Positions 56,567-64,000 of a stretch of 64,000 bases of DNA are shown here, piece after piece (position 1 is the first letter of the stretch; each line of letters opens with the position of its first letter). Source of the DNA: Streptomyces shenzhenensis. Lineage in GTDB: Bacteria; Actinomycetota; Actinomycetes; Streptomycetales; Streptomycetaceae. Location of the stretch: NCBI RefSeq assembly GCF_021462265.1, contig NZ_JAJONF010000009.1:124001-188000 (forward strand), read 5' to 3'. The translations under genes and the position numbers were made by a program. The notes below the pieces were generated by a model. It ran no database searches, was not told the DNA's origin, and saw nothing but the letters and a program-made list of their open reading frames with translations.

Positions 56567-57297
56567 CGGGTGCTCACCGTCCTGCGCAGCGCGTCGGTGA
56601 CGTCGGTCCGGGTGGGTGCGTCGAGGTCGTCGACGACGCGGCCGTCGGCGATGACGATCACGCGGTCGGCGCGGGCCGCGGCGTCCGGGTCGTGGGTCAC
56701 CATGACCACGGTCTGGCCGAGGTCGCGTACGGAGTCGCGGAGGAAGCCGAGCACCTCGGTGCCCGCGCGGGAGTCCAGGTTGCCGGTGGGCTCGTCGGCG
56801 AAGACCACGGCGGGGCGGGCCGCCAGGGCGCGGGCCAGGGCGACCCGCTGCTGCTGTCCGCCGGAGAGCTCGCCGGGGCGGTGGGCGAGGCGGTCGGTGA
56901 TGCCGAGGACGGTGGCGAGCCGGTCGAGCAGGGCCGGGTCGGGGCGGCGGCCGGCCATGGTGAGCGGCAGCACGATGTTCTCCAGCGCGGTCAGCTGCGG
57001 GAGCAGGTTGAACGACTGGAAGACGAAGCCGACCCGGTCGCGGCGCACCCGGGTCAGTGCCCGGTCCGGCAGACTGCCGATGTCCGTGCCGTCCAGCACG
57101 ACCTGGCCGGAGGTGGGGGTGTCCAGCCCCGCCAGGCAGTGCATCAGCGTCGACTTGCCCGAGCCGGACGGCCCGACGATCGCGGTGAAACGGGCGCGGG
57201 CGAATTCCGCCGTTATCCCGTTCACCGCTGTGACGTCCAACTGCCCCTGCCGGAATTTCTTCACCAGGTTCACGGCCGAGATGATCCCCGCGGTCAC
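56563..57297 (-). CDS. ABC transporter ATP-binding protein, MacB type
   Basis: This 244-aa ATPase has Walker A VGPSGSGKST, Q-loop FQSFNLLPQL, signature LSGGQQQRVALARAL, Walker B VVFADEPTGNLD and H-loop VMVTHDPDAAA. The FADEPTGNLD form is typical of LolD/MacB ATPases that drive FtsX-type permeases. GTG 57297 has AAGGAA upstream. It is followed immediately by its permease. Confidence 0.93.
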   Translation of the reverse strand: MTAGIISAVNLVKKFRQGQLDVTAVNGITAEFARARFTAIVGPSGSGKSTLMHCLAGLDTPTSGQVVLDGTDIGSLPDRALTRVRRDRVGFVFQSFNLLPQLTALENIVLPLTMAGRRPDPALLDRLATVLGITDRLAHRPGELSGGQQQRVALARALAARPAVVFADEPTGNLDSRAGTEVLGFLRDSVRDLGQTVVMVTHDPDAAARADRVIVIADGRVVDDLDAPTRTDVTDALRRTVSTR

Positions 57298-57353
57298 GTC
57301 AGAATTCCTTTCCGCTCCAGAGCGGCTCCGCTCCGGAGACGTCGTCGTGTCCG

Positions 57354-57776
57354 TCAGGAAGCGAATGCGGGCAGGGTGAGGGTGATACCGGCGTCCGTGC
57401 AGTGGCTGTTGGCCTCCTTGGCGATCCTGGCGAGTTCCTTGCCGGTCGGCGGCTCTCCCCCGCCCTTGGCGTGCAGGACCGCCCAGCCCTCGTAGTTGGA
57501 GATCTGCGCGCCGAGGTAGCCGTCCTTCATCTGTGCCCTGCGCATCGTGGCCGTGCGCCGCCCCCAGGCGTCCGCCGCCTTGGCGTCCTTGGGGAGCCGC
57601 CGCGCCTCGTCGACGATCCGCTGCGCCAGCCGGCAGTCCGCGGCGGATGCCTGGCTGGGCTTGTTGTGCTCGTGCCAGCCGTATGCGGCAGCGGCGGCCA
57701 GGACGGCGGCGAGCACCACGCCGACGGCCCCGAAAACCAGGGACCTGTTCTTGCGGACAGCACCGGAAACCGCCAT
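57354..57776 (-). CDS. Small membrane-anchored protein
   Basis: This 140-aa protein has an N-terminal anchor (SLVFGAVGVVLAAVLAAAAA) and a soluble extracytoplasmic part with two cysteines (DCRLAQRIVDEARRLPKDAK and NSHCTDAGITLTLPAF) that may form a disulfide. I do not recognise a family. It precedes the ABC exporter genes by 56 bases on the same strand, so it may be an accessory or sensor for the exporter. ATG 57776 has GGAGG eight bases upstream; ATG 57782 is in frame but too close to it. Confidence 0.75.
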   Translation of the reverse strand: MAVSGAVRKNRSLVFGAVGVVLAAVLAAAAAYGWHEHNKPSQASAADCRLAQRIVDEARRLPKDAKAADAWGRRTATMRRAQMKDGYLGAQISNYEGWAVLHAKGGGEPPTGKELARIAKEANSHCTDAGITLTLPAFAS

Positions 57777-58222
57777 GACCATAACCTCCGAGTAGTTCCG
57801 CCGGCGTTTTCCGGCGGACTGTGGAAGCAATCCTCGGAGTTCGGGGGCACCGGCACATCGGAGCACGATCGGAGTTTCGTCGCGGGCGACTGCGACCGCA
57901 GTGGCAGCGCGGGTCTACGACCACGGTCGTAGACCCGGGGAGGGGCGGCGATCTCGATCCGCGAGGGCACACGGACGGACCGGCGCAGGCGGACAGCCCG
58001 GCGGAGACCGCCGAACGGCGGGGCGCCGGGGGGATCCGGCGCTGCCGTGTCTTACGGCCGCGCCGCCTGGCCTCTCGGCCTGTCGTCCTCTCGGCCCGTC
58101 GGCCCCTCGTCCTCTCGGCCCGGCTACGGCCCCGGACCTCCGCCTGGACCGGTCCCGGACACCGTCCGCCCGCGCCCGGACGCCGCTCCCCCGGCCCGCG
58201 CCCCGTGCAGGGCCCACGGGGG
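57777..58222 (-). promoter_or_regulatory. Upstream region of the exporter operon
   Basis: These 446 bases without a gene lie between the response regulator and the exporter operon. They hold the perfect dyad at 57911-57936 and, at ~58068-58130, imperfect tandem copies of TCGTCCTCTCGGCCCG. The exporter operon promoter should lie between the dyad and 57777. Confidence 0.55.
57911..57936. promoter_or_regulatory. Perfect 12-base dyad, candidate response-regulator site
   Basis: GGGTCTACGACC and GGTCGTAGACCC are perfectly complementary around AC. It lies 135 bases upstream of the small membrane protein that heads the exporter operon. NarL-type regulators bind dyads of this size, and the NarL-type gene is the next gene upstream. 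Confidence 0.65.
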
Positions 58223-58924
58223 TCAGCCGACGGGACGGACGAGGCCCGACTCGTAGGCGAACACCACGGCCTGCGCGCGGTCGCGCAGGTGCAGCTTGGC
58301 CAGCACCTTCCCGAAGTGCGTCTTCACGGTGGCCTCGGCGACGAACAGACGCGCGGCGATCTCGGCGTTCGACAGCCCTTCCGCGACCAGTTCGAGCACC
58401 TCCCGTTCACGGGCGGTCAGCACGGCCAGCCGTTCGTCACGCCGCGGAGACGGCGCCAGCTTCCCCGCGAACCGGTCCAGCAGCGCCCGCGTGACCCGCG
58501 GAGCGACGACGGACTCACCGGCGGCCACGACACGGATCGCCGACACGACGTCCTCGGCCGGGGAGTTCTTCAGCAGGAAGCCGCTCGCCCCGGCCTGCAG
58601 TGCGGCGAAGGCGTCCTCATCGGTGTCGAAGGTGGTGAGCACGAGCACCCGGGGCGCCGTTCCCCACTCGGCGAGCCGCTGCGTGGCCTCGATGCCGTCC
58701 ATGACCGGCATGCGGATGTCCATGATCACGACATCGGCCTCGGTGTTCTCCAGCAGTCTCAGTGCCTCGGCGCCGTCCGCGGCCTCCCCGACGACCTCGA
58801 TGTCGCTCTGCGCCGAGAGCACCATGGTGAATCCGGCCCGGATCAGCGGCTGATCGTCCACCACGGCCACCCGAATCGGCCTGCTCGGGTCCGTACCCGT
58901 GTCCCTGCTCGGGTCCGTGGTCAT
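58223..58924 (-). CDS. NarL-family response regulator
   Basis: This 233-aa protein has a receiver domain with acidic pair in VAVVDDQPLIRAGFTMVL, phospho-acceptor Asp in ADVVIMDIRMPVMDGIEA, Thr in VLVLTTFDTDED and Lys in GFLLKNSP. The C-terminal LuxR-type HTH is LTAREREVLELVAEGLSNAE IAARLF, followed by VKTHFGKVLAKL. ATG 58924 lies 17 bases after the kinase stop, so both genes are one operon. Its likely target is the dyad before the exporter genes. Confidence 0.93.
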   Translation of the reverse strand: MTTDPSRDTGTDPSRPIRVAVVDDQPLIRAGFTMVLSAQSDIEVVGEAADGAEALRLLENTEADVVIMDIRMPVMDGIEATQRLAEWGTAPRVLVLTTFDTDEDAFAALQAGASGFLLKNSPAEDVVSAIRVVAAGESVVAPRVTRALLDRFAGKLAPSPRRDERLAVLTAREREVLELVAEGLSNAEIAARLFVAEATVKTHFGKVLAKLHLRDRAQAVVFAYESGLVRPVG

Positions 58925-58941
58925 GTCAGTGCTCCCGCCCT

Positions 58942-60180
58942 TCACGTCGCCGCCCCGGCCTTCGCCGGAAGGTCCGCTTCGACCCGCCATCCCGCGCCGA
59001 GGCGCGGTCCGGCGGTGAAACGACCGCCCGACACCTCCACCCGCTCACGCATGCCCACGAGGCCGTGGCCGCCGCCGGCCACGCCCTCCGCTCCGGCTGG
59101 TGCGGGCGCCCCCAGCCGGCCGCCTCCGTCGTCGGACACCTCGATGTGCACGACGTCCTCCTCGCAACTGAGCGTGACGGCGACTTCCGCGCCGGGGCCG
59201 GCATGCCGCAACGCGTTGGTCAGACACTCCTGGACGACCCGGAACACCGTCAGCTGGTCCGCGGTCGGCAACCGGTCCCGGTCGCCGTGGACCGTCAGGG
59301 TCACCAGCAGTCCGGCCGTACGGGCCCGTTCCACGAGGGTCTCCAGACCGGCCAGCGACGCCCGGCGCCGCCCGGCGCCCAGCTCGGACCCCTCCCCCTC
59401 ACCGTCGCCCGGAGCCCGGCCCGCGCGCAGGACGCGCACGATCCGGTGCATGTCCTCCAGCGCGTCCCGTCCGGTGGCGGCGATGGTCTGCAACGCCGTA
59501 CCGGCCCTGTCCGGATCGGTCTTGAGCACGTAGCCGACCGCGTCCGCCTGGAGGATCATCACCGCCAGGCTGTGCGCCACCACGTCGTGCAGCTCCCGGG
59601 CGATCTCCGCCCGCTCCTCGGCCGCGGTGAGCTGCGCCAGATGCCGGCGTTCCCGCTCCTCCACAGCGGCCTTCTCCTCAAGGCCGACCGCGTACAGCCG
59701 CCGGGTCCGCAGCACCACAGCCGTCAGCCACATCGCCACGCAGATACCGAGGAACGCCACGAACGACACGAAGTCCATCGACGCCGCACGTGGCACGAAC
59801 AGGCTGCCGACTCCGCCGAACACCAGCACCACGCCGGCCACGACCACCGCGCCGGCGGTATACACCTGCCACATGGCACGGGCGTGGGTGACCACCGACA
59901 CCACCGCCACCAGGACGGCCATGTCGTAGCCCGTCGGCGCGCCCGCCTGGGCCACGTCCGGAACAACGGCCAGCACGTACTGCAGCAATGCCAGCGCCGA
60001 CGCCGCGCCCAGCACGGCCATCGGCCACCGCCGCCGGAACAGCAGCGTCAGCGCCATCGCCCAGCCGATCACCTGATCGTACCCCACGCTGTAGTAGGAG
60101 GCCGAACAGGCCACCACCCCGGCGACCGCGACGTCATAGGCCGTATGCATCCACGGCCGAAGGGGAAAGCCACGCACCAT
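58942..60180 (-). CDS. DesK/NarX-type sensor histidine kinase
   Basis: This 412-aa kinase has about five to six N-terminal helices without a sizeable external loop. The HisKA_3 dimerisation site is RAEIARELHDVVAHSLAVMI (His in ELHDVVAH). The ATPase domain carries VVQECLTNALRHAGPGAEVA (N box) and EVSDDGGG plus HGLVGMRERV (G boxes). Such intramembrane-sensing kinases often detect cell-envelope stress or antibiotics and control an ABC exporter, as found next door. ATG 60180 has a weak ribosome site. Confidence 0.92.
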   Translation of the reverse strand: MVRGFPLRPWMHTAYDVAVAGVVACSASYYSVGYDQVIGWAMALTLLFRRRWPMAVLGAASALALLQYVLAVVPDVAQAGAPTGYDMAVLVAVVSVVTHARAMWQVYTAGAVVVAGVVLVFGGVGSLFVPRAASMDFVSFVAFLGICVAMWLTAVVLRTRRLYAVGLEEKAAVEERERRHLAQLTAAEERAEIARELHDVVAHSLAVMILQADAVGYVLKTDPDRAGTALQTIAATGRDALEDMHRIVRVLRAGRAPGDGEGEGSELGAGRRRASLAGLETLVERARTAGLLVTLTVHGDRDRLPTADQLTVFRVVQECLTNALRHAGPGAEVAVTLSCEEDVVHIEVSDDGGGRLGAPAPAGAEGVAGGGHGLVGMRERVEVSGGRFTAGPRLGAGWRVEADLPAKAGAAT

Positions 60181-60497
60181 GGCCGCCAGGCTACGGCAGC
60201 CGGCCACAGCCGGACGCCGGAGCACCGACCCCGGACGCGGCCCCAACTCGCCTCATCCGCAGGCCTGATGTGGCCGGCCTGCCGGGCGCCCAGCCCGCGC
60301 CATCCGGCGTTCGCAAGACGGCCCCGACCAGGTTCCGGGCCCGAGCCACACGGGGATTTCCGCCGTCTTACAAGGGCCGCCCGGCCGCGGGCGGAGTACC
60401 GGTCCAGTGACTTGCTTCTGCCGGGACAGCCGGAACAACCGGTGTGGGCGGACACCCGGGCTCAGGCGGCGCACATGAGCATGCGACGAGTGCGAAG
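60181..60497. other. Intergenic region, no gene seen
   Basis: These 317 bases lie between the kinase start and the SDR stop (both minus strand). It must hold the kinase promoter; TTGTAA on the minus strand at ~60369-60374 is a possible -35. I see no coding remnant. Confidence 0.4.
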
Positions 60498-61235
60498 TCA
60501 CCAGGGGACGACGCCGTCGTCCTCGAAGAACGAACCGGTCGGGCCGCCGTCGGGCAGCGTGGCGAGCCGGATCGCCGTGGCCGCGCCCTGCTCGGGAGTG
60601 CGGGTCCCGTAGAAGCCGGTGAAGTCGGTCGCGACCAGGCCCGGGCAGGCGACGTTGATCAGGATGTTCGTACCGGCGAACTGCCGGGCGTACTGCACCG
60701 TGACGGCGTTGAGGAACGACTTCGACGGCGCGTAGGCGGCCATGACGGGGCCGATCTCGATGTCCGGGTCCGCCTGCCGGGTGAGGGAGGCGACGGCACT
60801 GGAGACGTTGACGATGCGGGGCGCCGCGGAGCGCCGCAGCAGCGGCAGCATCGCGTTGGTCACTCTGATGACACCGATGACGTTGGTCTCCACGACCGTA
60901 CGGACCACGTCGAGGTCGAGCGTGGTCGGGTCCTGCTCCCACCCCGGCCCCGTCTCCCCTGAGACGCCGGCGTTGTTGACCAGGACGTCCAGGCGCCCGG
61001 CCTGCCGTTCGACCAGGTCCGCGGCATCGGTGACGCTCTGGTCGCCGGTCACGTCCAGGGGCACCCCGAACGCGTCCACCCCGGCGGCGCGCAGTTTCTG
61101 GACGGCGGCCTCGCGCCGGGCCCGGTCGCGGGCCCCCACGCCCACGCGGTACCCGAGGGCGCCCAGCCCGGCCGCGATCTCGTACCCGATTCCCTTGTTC
61201 GCGCCGGTCACCAGCGCGATCTTCGTTTCGCTCAT
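60498..61235 (-). CDS. SDR-family NAD(P)-dependent oxidoreductase
   Basis: This 245-aa classical short-chain dehydrogenase has the cofactor motif VTGANKGIGYEIAAGLG and LVNNAGVSG. The catalytic Ser is in IVNVSSAVAS, and the Tyr-x-x-x-Lys is present as AAYAPSKSFLN. The C-terminal VACPGLVATDFTGFYG is also present. It resembles carbonyl reductases acting with NADPH. It is divergent from a LysR gene, with a LysR box in the 93-base gap. Confidence 0.92.
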   Translation of the reverse strand: MSETKIALVTGANKGIGYEIAAGLGALGYRVGVGARDRARREAAVQKLRAAGVDAFGVPLDVTGDQSVTDAADLVERQAGRLDVLVNNAGVSGETGPGWEQDPTTLDLDVVRTVVETNVIGVIRVTNAMLPLLRRSAAPRIVNVSSAVASLTRQADPDIEIGPVMAAYAPSKSFLNAVTVQYARQFAGTNILINVACPGLVATDFTGFYGTRTPEQGAATAIRLATLPDGGPTGSFFEDDGVVPW

Positions 61236-61290
61236 GCCGTCGATGCTCGCCCGCGAACGAGCGCCGCATCCAACACCGATGCGGTGCTCT

Positions 61291-61311
61291 GTGATACCCG
61301 GCAGGTATCAC
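61291..61311. promoter_or_regulatory. LysR box between SDR and regulator
   Basis: GTGATACC (61291-61298) and GGTATCAC (61304-61311) form a perfect dyad with a 5-base centre. It contains the ATACC-N5-GGTAT form of the T-N11-A LysR box. It is 18 bases before the LysR start and 56 before the SDR start. Confidence 0.85.
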
Positions 61312-61328
61312 CGGCGTACGCTGTGGCC

Positions 61329-62192
61329 ATGGACACCGTGGAGACCCGCGAGCTGAGGTACTTCCTGGCCGTCGCCGAGGAACTGCACTTCGGCCGCGCC
61401 GCCGAGCGCCTCGGCATGGCCCAGCCGCCCCTGTCCCGGGCGATCCAGCAGCTCGAGCGGCGCCTCGGGGTCTCCCTGTTGAAACGCAACCGCCGCGGCG
61501 TCACCCTGACCGGCGCCGGAGAGGTGCTGCTGCACGAGGGCCGCGCGGCCCTCGACGCGGCCACCGCCGCCGTTCGCCGCACCCGTCGCGCCGGTGGCGC
61601 CGACGGTCCGGGCGGTCCCCGCAGCCGTCTGGTGCTGGCGGTGAAGGCCGGCGCGTCCCACGAGCTGCTGCACAAGCTCCTCGACGCCTATGCCGCCGAG
61701 CCCGACGCCGCGGAGATCGAGGTGCTGCCGAGCAGCACCTGCGAGCAGGAGGAGATGCTGCGCGACGGCCGCGCCGACGTGGCGCTCATGCACAAGCCCT
61801 TCAACTCCCTCGCCGGGTTCGACAGCGAGGAACTGATGACCGAGGGGCAGATCGCCGTCCTGCCCGCCGGGCACCCCCTGGCCGCGCGCAAGGCCCTGTC
61901 CCTGGCCGACGTCAGCGACGTCCCCGGCCTTCCGCTCGCCCGCTGGTCCCGGCACGGCGTCTACCCGCCCGGGCCGGGCCCCGAGATCCGCGACCAGACG
62001 CAGCTGGCCCAGCTGATCGCCCTCGGACGCACCGTGGCCGTCTTCCCCGACTCCGCCCGCGCCTGGCTGTGGGCCGAGCACACCGCCGTCCCCCTGACCG
62101 ACGCACCCCCCGTCGTCACCCACATCGCCTGGCCCGCGCACAGCCGTTCCCTCGCCCTCGCGGGACTGATCCGCACGGCCACACGGCTGTGA
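61329..62192 (+). CDS. LysR-family regulator
   Basis: This 287-aa protein has the N-terminal LysR HTH (LRYFLAVAEELHFGRAAERL, MAQPPLSRAIQQLERRLGVS). The periplasmic-binding-like effector domain follows (~90-287: LVLAVKAGASHELLHKLLDA, VALMHKPFNSLAGFDSEELM, IAVLPAGHPLAARKAL). ATG 61329 is the conventional start (MDTVETRELRYF). It probably regulates itself and the divergent SDR through the dyad at 61291-61311. Confidence 0.92.
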   Translation: MDTVETRELRYFLAVAEELHFGRAAERLGMAQPPLSRAIQQLERRLGVSLLKRNRRGVTLTGAGEVLLHEGRAALDAATAAVRRTRRAGGADGPGGPRSRLVLAVKAGASHELLHKLLDAYAAEPDAAEIEVLPSSTCEQEEMLRDGRADVALMHKPFNSLAGFDSEELMTEGQIAVLPAGHPLAARKALSLADVSDVPGLPLARWSRHGVYPPGPGPEIRDQTQLAQLIALGRTVAVFPDSARAWLWAEHTAVPLTDAPPVVTHIAWPAHSRSLALAGLIRTATRL

Positions 62193-62254
62193 CATCGGAC
62201 AGCCCGCGACACCTGTTTGTCCCGGGCGATCGCGCGGAGGGCGCCCCGCGAGCA

Positions 62255-62475
62255 CGGCCGCGTTCGCGGGCCAAGGCCGGTTCGGGCTTCGACACGGCGG
62301 CCTTCACCATCGACCGGGACCGTGAGCAGGCGATCTGCCCGAGTGGGGCCACGAGTGCGTCCTGGACCGGGCCGAGGATGAACTCGGGTGTACGCCGGCG
62401 ATCCGGACGACTTGTGGCGGCCACGGTCTTCGACGTCGGTGAAGCCCTGACGGATCGCGCCGACGACGGCCGGCG
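62255..62475 (+). pseudogene. Debris: transposase and HAD-hydrolase fragments
   Basis: One plus-strand frame, with no start of its own, reads RSRAKAGSGFDTAAFTIDRD and REQAICPSGATSASWT. The FTIDxD...CPxGxTxxxW pattern belongs to IS1182-like transposases. Further on it reads LVAATVFDVGEALTDRADDG, where VFDVGExL is the phosphatase motif I start of a HAD-like hydrolase. Both fragments are cut on each side. The region looks like an old insertion and deletion scar. Confidence 0.5.
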
Positions 62476-62490
62476 GCGGACACGGCGCGC

Positions 62491-63462
62491 TCAGCGCCTG
62501 GCGGCAGCGCGCCGCGCCACGATGGCGGCCCGGCGCTCCTCGAACCGGGTCGCCTGCGCGTCCAGTGAACCGAGGAACTCGCCCAGCTCCTGCTGGGCCT
62601 TGAGCCCCTCGGGCCCAAGGCCGGTCAGGCGCAGGACCTTGAGGTGCCGCAGCACCGGCTGGAGGACGTCGTCGTGGTGGACGCGCAGGTTGTAGACACC
62701 GGCCAAGGCGATCTCGACGGCGGCGCGCTCGAAGCCCGGCAGGCCGTGGCCGGGCATCCGGAAGCCGCTCACCACGTCGGCAACGGCGCGCAGGGCCTGG
62801 TCGGGGGCGATCTCCAGAGCGGCCCTCAGCAGGTTGCGGTAGAAGACCATGTGCAGGTTCTCGTCGGTGGCGATGCGCGCCAGCAGGCGGTCGCAGACCG
62901 GGTCGCCCGAGCTGTGCCCGGTGTTGCGGTGCGAGATGCGGGTGGCCAGTTCCTGGAAGGCGACGTACGCCACGGTGTGGAGCGGCGAGTGCCGGTTGTC
63001 GGAGACGAATCCGGCGGACATGTGGGTCATGCGGGCCCGCTCCAGTGCCGCCGGGTCCACGGCGCGGGACGCCACCAGGTAGTCCCGCATGACCATGGAG
63101 TGCCGGGCCTCCTCCGCGGTCCACCGGTGCACCCAGGTACCCCAGGCGCCGTCACGCCCGAACAGGGTGGCGATCTCGTGGTGGTAACTGGGCAGGTTGT
63201 CCTCGGTGAGCAGGTTCACCACCATCGCGACCTTGCCCACCGCGGTCAGCGGAGACTGCTCCGGCGCCCAGGGCTCACCGCCCAGGACCCCGTCAAAGTC
63301 CCGGCCTCGGCTCCAGGGGACGTACTCGTGGGGCATCCACTCCTTGAACACCCCCAGGTGGCGGTTGAGTTCGCGCTCGACCACCTCCTCCAGCGCATGC
63401 AGGAGCTGCGGGTCCGTCCAGGTGGTGCGGCGGACAGAGGATGACGGGGGGACGGCGGCCAT
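62491..63462 (-). CDS. Acyl-ACP desaturase (ferritin-like)
   Basis: This 323-aa di-iron protein has the two iron-ligand helices WTAEEARHSMVMRDYLVASR (E-E-x-x-H) and IATDENLHMVFYRNLLRAAL (D-E-x-x-H). An earlier Glu is in NLLTEDNLPSYHHEIATLFG. This is the plant/DesA-type soluble acyl-[ACP] desaturase fold, introducing a cis double bond into a fatty acyl chain with oxygen and reduced ferredoxin. ATG 63462 is preceded by a TetR-like dyad at 63496-63507, which suggests control by fatty-acid state. Confidence 0.9.
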   Translation of the reverse strand: MAAVPPSSSVRRTTWTDPQLLHALEEVVERELNRHLGVFKEWMPHEYVPWSRGRDFDGVLGGEPWAPEQSPLTAVGKVAMVVNLLTEDNLPSYHHEIATLFGRDGAWGTWVHRWTAEEARHSMVMRDYLVASRAVDPAALERARMTHMSAGFVSDNRHSPLHTVAYVAFQELATRISHRNTGHSSGDPVCDRLLARIATDENLHMVFYRNLLRAALEIAPDQALRAVADVVSGFRMPGHGLPGFERAAVEIALAGVYNLRVHHDDVLQPVLRHLKVLRLTGLGPEGLKAQQELGEFLGSLDAQATRFEERRAAIVARRAAARR

Positions 63463-63835
63463 GGAGGAACCGGCCTTTCGCTGCGGGGTGGAACCTACGG
63501 TTCCGTAAGTTATGAGGCCGCGCCGTGGTTCCGCAGGGGCCGTTCGGCCCTACTGGCACGTACGGGTGGGGACCGCGGTAGCGGCGCCGATCCTTCCACC
63601 AGGCGAGGCGGTCGGCGGAGTGCTGGGGGAAGACGGTCTGCAGCGCGATGACCTCCAGCGGCAGGACCGCGCACCCCGTCACGGCCCAGGCAGGGGCCCG
63701 GCCAAGTGGCCGACCTTCGAACGCGTCCCGCCCCTGTCCTGGAATTGGGTCATCGGCGGGCCGGGGCCCGGCCTTCCGACGGCTCGGCTGGATGCCGTAC
63801 CAGCCACCGGGCCCCGGGCCTGCGGGTGTGCGGCG
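63463..63835 (-). other. Desaturase upstream region with an unassigned reading frame
   Basis: These 373 bases lie between the aminotransferase stop and desaturase start. On the minus strand from GTG 63682 a frame reads LPLEVIALQTVFPQHSADRL, then AWWKDRRRYRGPHPYVPVGP. It looks protein-like but runs on into the desaturase gene out of frame. I do not recognise it; a remnant is most likely. GC-rich dyads near 63755-63775 (GGGCCGGGGCCCGGCC) may terminate the aminotransferase transcript. Confidence 0.35.
63496..63507. promoter_or_regulatory. TetR-like dyad before the desaturase
   Basis: TACGG-TT-CCGTA (63496-63507) is a perfect dyad, 34 bases upstream of the desaturase ATG. The core resembles operators of TetR-type lipid regulators. 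Confidence 0.55.
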
Positions 63836-64000
63836 TCAGCGGGAATGGCCGAGTTGGGTGAGGGCCAGGTCGAGCATGTCGGCGAAGAAGTCGGCTGCGG
63901 CGGCGTCGATGCACAGCGGTGGCTTGATCTTGAGGATGTTGAGGTGGTCGCCGGTCGGCTGGACGATCACGCCGAGGTCGAGCATGCGGTCGCAGAGTTC
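63836..64000 (-). CDS. Class III aminotransferase, C-terminal part
   Basis: The window cuts this gene; only the last 54 codons are present. They read ELCDRMLDLGVIVQPTGDHL, NILKIKPPLCIDAAAADFFA and DMLDLALTQLGHSR. The VIVQPTGDHLNILKIKPPL block is the C-terminal domain of PLP-dependent class III aminotransferases (ornithine, 4-aminobutyrate and ethanolamine-phosphate phospho-lyase types). The active-site Lys lies beyond the edge. Substrate cannot be told. Confidence 0.85.
   Translation of the reverse strand, partial: ELCDRMLDLGVIVQPTGDHLNILKIKPPLCIDAAAADFFADMLDLALTQLGHSR

Noticed and set aside
1..64000. tRNA, rRNA or integrase-flanked att sites
   Set aside because: No tRNA-like cloverleaf, rRNA segment or integrase gene was seen, so the island is not called an integrative element.

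Overview
The window is high-GC actinobacterial DNA and almost certainly Streptomyces. Third codon positions are strongly G/C, GTG starts are common, and neighbouring genes often overlap by 4 bases (ATGA or GTGA). Diagnostic genes include a close match to S. coelicolor MatB (malonyl-CoA synthetase), an FxSxx-COOH system, and DUF1326/DUF2182, SAV_2336-type and VMAP-type genes. No rRNA, tRNA or CRISPR array was seen.

Layout. 0.2-11.2 kb is ordinary chromosomal metabolism and regulation: an ImmA/IrrE-like metalloprotease, membrane protein and flavoprotein operon; an SMP-30 lactonase with an IclR regulator; an ATP-grasp enzyme; a MerR-PP2C fusion; and matB with a carboxyltransferase. 11.5-15.8 kb holds a TIG-repeat beta-propeller protein, a large palindrome, a short MreB-like protein and a SLOG-like protein. 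15.9-17.7 kb is a lone TnpB nuclease gene divergent from a small HTH gene, with no TnpA.

17.7-41.6 kb is the most interesting part. On the plus strand is an FxSxx-COOH RiPP/conflict locus: a 54-aa precursor FxsA ending F-N-S-A-A, radical SAM maturase FxsB, TIR-like FxsC, and the multidomain STAND protein FxsT, with a divergent SLATT/DUF4231 membrane protein. Next come minus-strand genes for an HExxH-type putative peptide hydroxylase with its own 58-aa candidate precursor, a caspase-like protease carrying a C-terminal EAD2 adaptor, and an alpha/beta hydrolase. Then come a cation/proton antiporter and a three-gene vWA/MoxR/VMAP operon. In that operon the vWA-like protein is fused to NB-ARC and TPR repeats, and the VMAP protein starts with an EAD2 of the same type as the caspase's. 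I infer a composite sensing and suicide-type conflict island. VMAP could recruit the caspase through EAD2-EAD2 contact, while the FxSxx and HExxH arms make modified peptides.

41.8-64.0 kb returns to accessory and housekeeping functions: protein O-mannosyltransferase, a membrane esterase, a secreted protein, a complete IS200/IS605 element (tnpA and tnpB), a decayed peptidoglycan-binding gene followed by an intact Tat-exported M15 peptidase, an alpha/beta hydrolase behind a double operator, DUF1326/DUF2182, an Old Yellow Enzyme with a MerR regulator, a MacB-type ABC exporter with a NarL/DesK two-component system, an SDR/LysR divergent pair, gene debris, an acyl-ACP desaturase and the C-terminus of a class III aminotransferase cut by the window edge. 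Protein functions are read from motifs by eye; no database search was run.
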